Assembly: GCA_021647885.1 (NCBI GenBank)
Contig: JAKITV010000019.1
Location: forward strand, 1-42,374
Direction: 5' to 3'
DNA length: 42,374 nucleotides
Source: Flavobacteriaceae bacterium
Lineage (GTDB): Bacteria > Bacteroidota > Bacteroidia > Flavobacteriales > Flavobacteriaceae
Shown: positions 40,332 to 42,374 of the stretch, piece after piece
Position numbering within the stretch: position 1 is the stretch's first letter
Layout: each line of letters starts with the position of its first letter
Translations under genes and position numbers: made by a program
Notes under the pieces: generated by a model
What the model was told of the DNA's origin: nothing
What the model saw: the letters and a program-made list of their open reading frames with translations, nothing else
Databases searched by the model: none

Positions 40332-41447
40332 TTAAGAAAACATATCTTTTACTTTCTCAAAAAAAGATTTGTCTGTACTTTCTGGTTTAGGCTCAAAATG
40401 CTCATCACCTCGCATGTTTTCAAAAAACTCTTTCTGGTGTTTGTTAAGTGTTTTTGGTGTCCATACATTAATATGAACCAACAAATCGCCTTTACCATAT
40501 CCATTAATACTAGGAATACCTTTACCGCGTAAACGTAAAATTTTTCCCGATTGCACACCAGCATCTATTTTAATTCTAACTTTTCCTGTTACAGTATCAA
40601 TTTCTTTAGATAATCCTAAAACAGCATCTGGAAAACTTACATATAAATCGTAGTGCAAATTATCGCCTTCGCGTTGTAAAGTGCTATGTTTTTCTTCTTG
40701 AATTGCTACTAATAAATCTCCAGCTATTCCATTTCCAGGAGCAGCATTTCCCTTTCCAGAAACTTTAAGCTGCATACCATCAACTACTCCAGCTGGAATT
40801 TTTATAGATACCGTTTCTTCACTTAAAATTAAACCTTGAGCATCAGTTCCAGCAGCTTTTTTATCGATCATTTGTCCAGCTCCTCCACACATATTACAAG
40901 GAGCAGATGTTTGCATCCTACCTAATATAGTGTTTGTAATTCTTGTAACTTGACCAGAACCATTACATGTTGTACAGGTTTTATAAGTAGTACCTGAAGC
41001 TACAATTTTACGCTTTACCTTTATTTTTTTCTCAACACCATTGGCAATATCTTCTAAAGTAAGTTTAATTCTGATTCGTAAATTACTGCCTTTTACTACA
41101 CGTTGCCTGTGGCCTCCAAAACCACTAAAGCCACCACCAAAACCTCCACCAAAAATATCTCCAAATTGGCTGAATATATCGTCCATGTTCATGCCTCCAC
41201 CACCAAAACCTCCTGCACCACCTTCAAAAGCTTGGTGACCAAATTGGTCGTATCTGGATTTTTTATCAGGATCGCTTAACACTTCGTAAGCTTCAGCAGC
41301 TTGCTTAAATTTTTCTTCTGCAGTTTTATCGTTTGGATTTTTATCTGGATGATACTGCAATGCTTTTTTACGATATGCCTTCTTTATTTCGGTAGCAGTT
41401 GCGCTTTTATTTACTCCTAATATGTCGTAATAATCTTGTTTTGCCAT
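40332..41447 (-). CDS. dnaJ: Chaperone DnaJ, single-zinc-centre form
   Basis: DnaJ stimulates DnaK ATPase and delivers unfolded proteins. The 371-residue protein has a J domain (1-70) with HPD at 33-35, a Gly/Phe-rich stretch (75-112), a cysteine region (about 145-195), and two C-terminal beta domains. The usual DnaJ has four CxxCxGxG motifs; here there are only two (Cys158/Cys161 and Cys184/Cys187). Motifs one and four are replaced by non-cysteine sequence ([14 protein letters not shown], and the region after [13 protein letters not shown]), so one zinc site is left. It is 6 bases downstream of grpE. A functional dnaK is not in the window. Confidence 0.95.
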   Translation of the reverse strand: MAKQDYYDILGVNKSATATEIKKAYRKKALQYHPDKNPNDKTAEEKFKQAAEAYEVLSDPDKKSRYDQFGHQAFEGGAGGFGGGGMNMDDIFSQFGDIFGGGFGGGFSGFGGHRQRVVKGSNLRIRIKLTLEDIANGVEKKIKVKRKIVASGTTYKTCTTCNGSGQVTRITNTILGRMQTSAPCNMCGGAGQMIDKKAAGTDAQGLILSEETVSIKIPAGVVDGMQLKVSGKGNAAPGNGIAGDLLVAIQEEKHSTLQREGDNLHYDLYVSFPDAVLGLSKEIDTVTGKVRIKIDAGVQSGKILRLRGKGIPSINGYGKGDLLVHINVWTPKTLNKHQKEFFENMRGDEHFEPKPESTDKSFFEKVKDMFS

Positions 41448-41453
41448 GTTTTT

Positions 41454-41972
41454 TTATTGTCCAATTACAACTTTAGGAAAACGAATTACTTTATCGCCTA
41501 AAACATATCCTTTCTCGATTACATCTATAATTTTTCCTTTTAAATCCTTACTTGGAGCAGGTATTTGTGTAATAGCTTCATGATTATCGGCATTAAACAC
41601 ATCGCCTTGTTTTACTTCAACTTCGGCTAATCCTTTAGATTTTAATATGTCTTTTAATTTGTTGTTTATTAGCTCTACACCTTTAAGCAAATCTTTGTCA
41701 TTGGATTTGGACATTTCGGAATATGCACGATCAAAATCATCTAGAATTGGCAATAAAGACACCATTACATCTTGACTTGCTGTTGTAAATAGCTCGATGC
41801 GTTCTTTAGTGGTTCGCTTTTTATAGTTCTCAAACTCGGCAAACAAGCGCAAAAACTTATCTTTTTCTTTTTGTAGGTCTTCTTGCAGTTGCTCTTCGAC
41901 AGTAAGCTCTTCAACTTGTTGTACTTGTTCTTGTTCTTCTATTATATCTTCTTTTTTACTTTTCTTGCTCAT
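41454..41972 (-). CDS. grpE: Nucleotide exchange factor GrpE
   Basis: GrpE releases ADP from DnaK. The 172-residue protein has a highly charged N-terminal coiled coil (about 5-90, Glu/Gln/Lys-rich, with FAEFENYKKRTTKER as the family signature) and a beta-wing domain ending VIRFPKVVIG. Length is normal. It is first in the grpE-dnaJ operon (6-base gap), read from a strong promoter about 50 bases upstream. The start ATG at 41972 gives the usual short acidic N-terminus. Confidence 0.96.
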   Translation of the reverse strand: MSKKSKKEDIIEEQEQVQQVEELTVEEQLQEDLQKEKDKFLRLFAEFENYKKRTTKERIELFTTASQDVMVSLLPILDDFDRAYSEMSKSNDKDLLKGVELINNKLKDILKSKGLAEVEVKQGDVFNADNHEAITQIPAPSKDLKGKIIDVIEKGYVLGDKVIRFPKVVIGQ

Positions 41973-42021
41973 GCTATAATAAACTAAATGTTTACAAAAT
42001 TTTATTCGTTTTAATAGTTGG

Positions 42022-42053
42022 CAAAAGTACTGCCATTATTATTAAAATGTCAA
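42022..42053 (-). promoter_or_regulatory. Predicted promoter of grpE-dnaJ, with tandem octamers
   Basis: On the minus strand TTG (42051-42053), a 21-base spacer and TACTTTTG (42022-42029) fit the Bacteroidetes consensus exactly, 50 bases before grpE. The -33 region lies in two tandem copies of AAAATGTC (42044-42051 and 42052-42059, plus strand). No CIRCE (TTAGCACTC) heat-shock operator is seen. Confidence 0.72.
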
Positions 42054-42105
42054 AATGTCATTGATTAATTTTAAATTTTTTAACAATCTTTAATCATTCA
42101 ATCTC

Positions 42106-42113
42106 TACTTTTG
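42106..42113 (+). promoter_or_regulatory. Possible -7 element of the YceI-like gene
   Basis: TACTTTTG matches TAnnTTTG exactly, 25 bases before the ATG of the last gene. No TTG is at the expected distance upstream (about 42080-42086). Confidence 0.5.
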
Positions 42114-42138
42114 CGTTTAACACTAAAAAATAATACAA

Positions 42139-42374
42139 ATGAAAAAAGACATTTTTAGCATATTGATGGTTGTAGCTACAGGAATTGCTATTGTTGGATG
42201 TAAAAACAACGCTAAAGAAACTACAACAACTAATACAGAAACAGCAATGCTTACTACACAAGATGTTGTTAAACACGATGTAAATCTTGAAGAATCAACT
42301 ATAGAATGGCAAGGTTTTAAACCAACAGGTTCTCATAAGGGAACTATTAACATGCAAAGTGGCTCTTTTACAAC
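42139..42374 (+). CDS. YceI-like lipoprotein (partial, cut by the window end)
   Basis: The first 78 codons are visible. MKKDIFSILMVVATGIAIVGC gives a lipoprotein signal with lipidated Cys21 in AIVGC. A Thr/Glu-rich linker follows, and then VNLEESTIEWQGFKPTGSHKGTINMQSGSFTT, which matches the start of the YceI lipocalin-like domain (STIEW-x-G, then H-x-G). YceI proteins bind isoprenoid-like lipids in the periplasm or at the membrane. It is divergent from grpE with predicted promoters for both in between. The C-terminal part, with the rest of the barrel, lies beyond the window. Confidence 0.8.
   Translation, partial: MKKDIFSILMVVATGIAIVGCKNNAKETTTTNTETAMLTTQDVVKHDVNLEESTIEWQGFKPTGSHKGTINMQSGSFT

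Overview
The window is chromosomal DNA of a Bacteroidetes bacterium, most likely family Flavobacteriaceae. The evidence is its high A+T content, the type IX secretion/gliding genes porV, porU and gldJ, a single-zinc-centre DnaJ, metal-type KdsA, lipoproteins with Bacteroidetes-style lipoboxes, and promoter elements of the Bacteroidetes form TTG-N17-23-TAnnTTTG instead of the E. coli -35/-10. No tRNA, rRNA, CRISPR array, phage or insertion-sequence gene was seen.

Layout. 1-2.8 kb: end of an unidentified gene, an SDR oxidoreductase overlapping an M28 lipoprotein peptidase, and an AraC-type regulator whose N-terminal half resembles a degenerate class III nucleotide cyclase. 2.8-5.8 kb: pyruvate dehydrogenase E2 and E1-alpha, then cytidine deaminase. 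5.8-14.3 kb: porV and porU on the minus strand, divergent from gldJ and murF on the plus strand; this is the core type IX secretion/gliding block. 14.4-19.4 kb: an outer-membrane barrel protein and a 1007-residue periplasmic TPR protein, flanked by heptamer-periodic repeats. 19.6-28.4 kb: ftsE, then an AT-rich surface-glycan cluster (zinc-ribbon methyltransferase, two GT2, one GT4, a phosphoethanolamine-transferase-like enzyme, two paralogous flippases) in which four of seven genes lack an ATG start. 28.5-31.6 kb: typA/bipA, kdsA and a DUF1801 protein. 31.7-34.7 kb: a secreted DinB-like protein with an M28 peptidase, and a PPK2 kinase. 34.8-40.0 kb: an unknown secreted coiled-coil protein facing a four-gene run of ABC exporter, MscS channel and NtrC-like regulator. 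40.3-42.4 kb: grpE-dnaJ, divergent from a YceI-like lipoprotein cut by the window end.

How the parts fit. Much of the window serves the cell envelope: protein export and sorting (PorU/PorV/GldJ), peptidoglycan precursor synthesis (MurF), Kdo synthesis (KdsA), glycan assembly and flipping, an ABC-2 exporter and a tension-gated channel. The rest is central metabolism and chaperones.

Most notable: the barrel+TPR pair of unknown function with heptamer repeats on both sides; the cyclase-like/AraC fusion; the NtrC-like regulator without a visible DNA-binding domain, placed last in an exporter/channel operon; the paralogous flippases; a REP-like hairpin that supplies the last codons of the E2 gene; and a 40-bp perfect palindrome between convergent genes. 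None is proved here to be a new system. The barrel+TPR pair is the best candidate.
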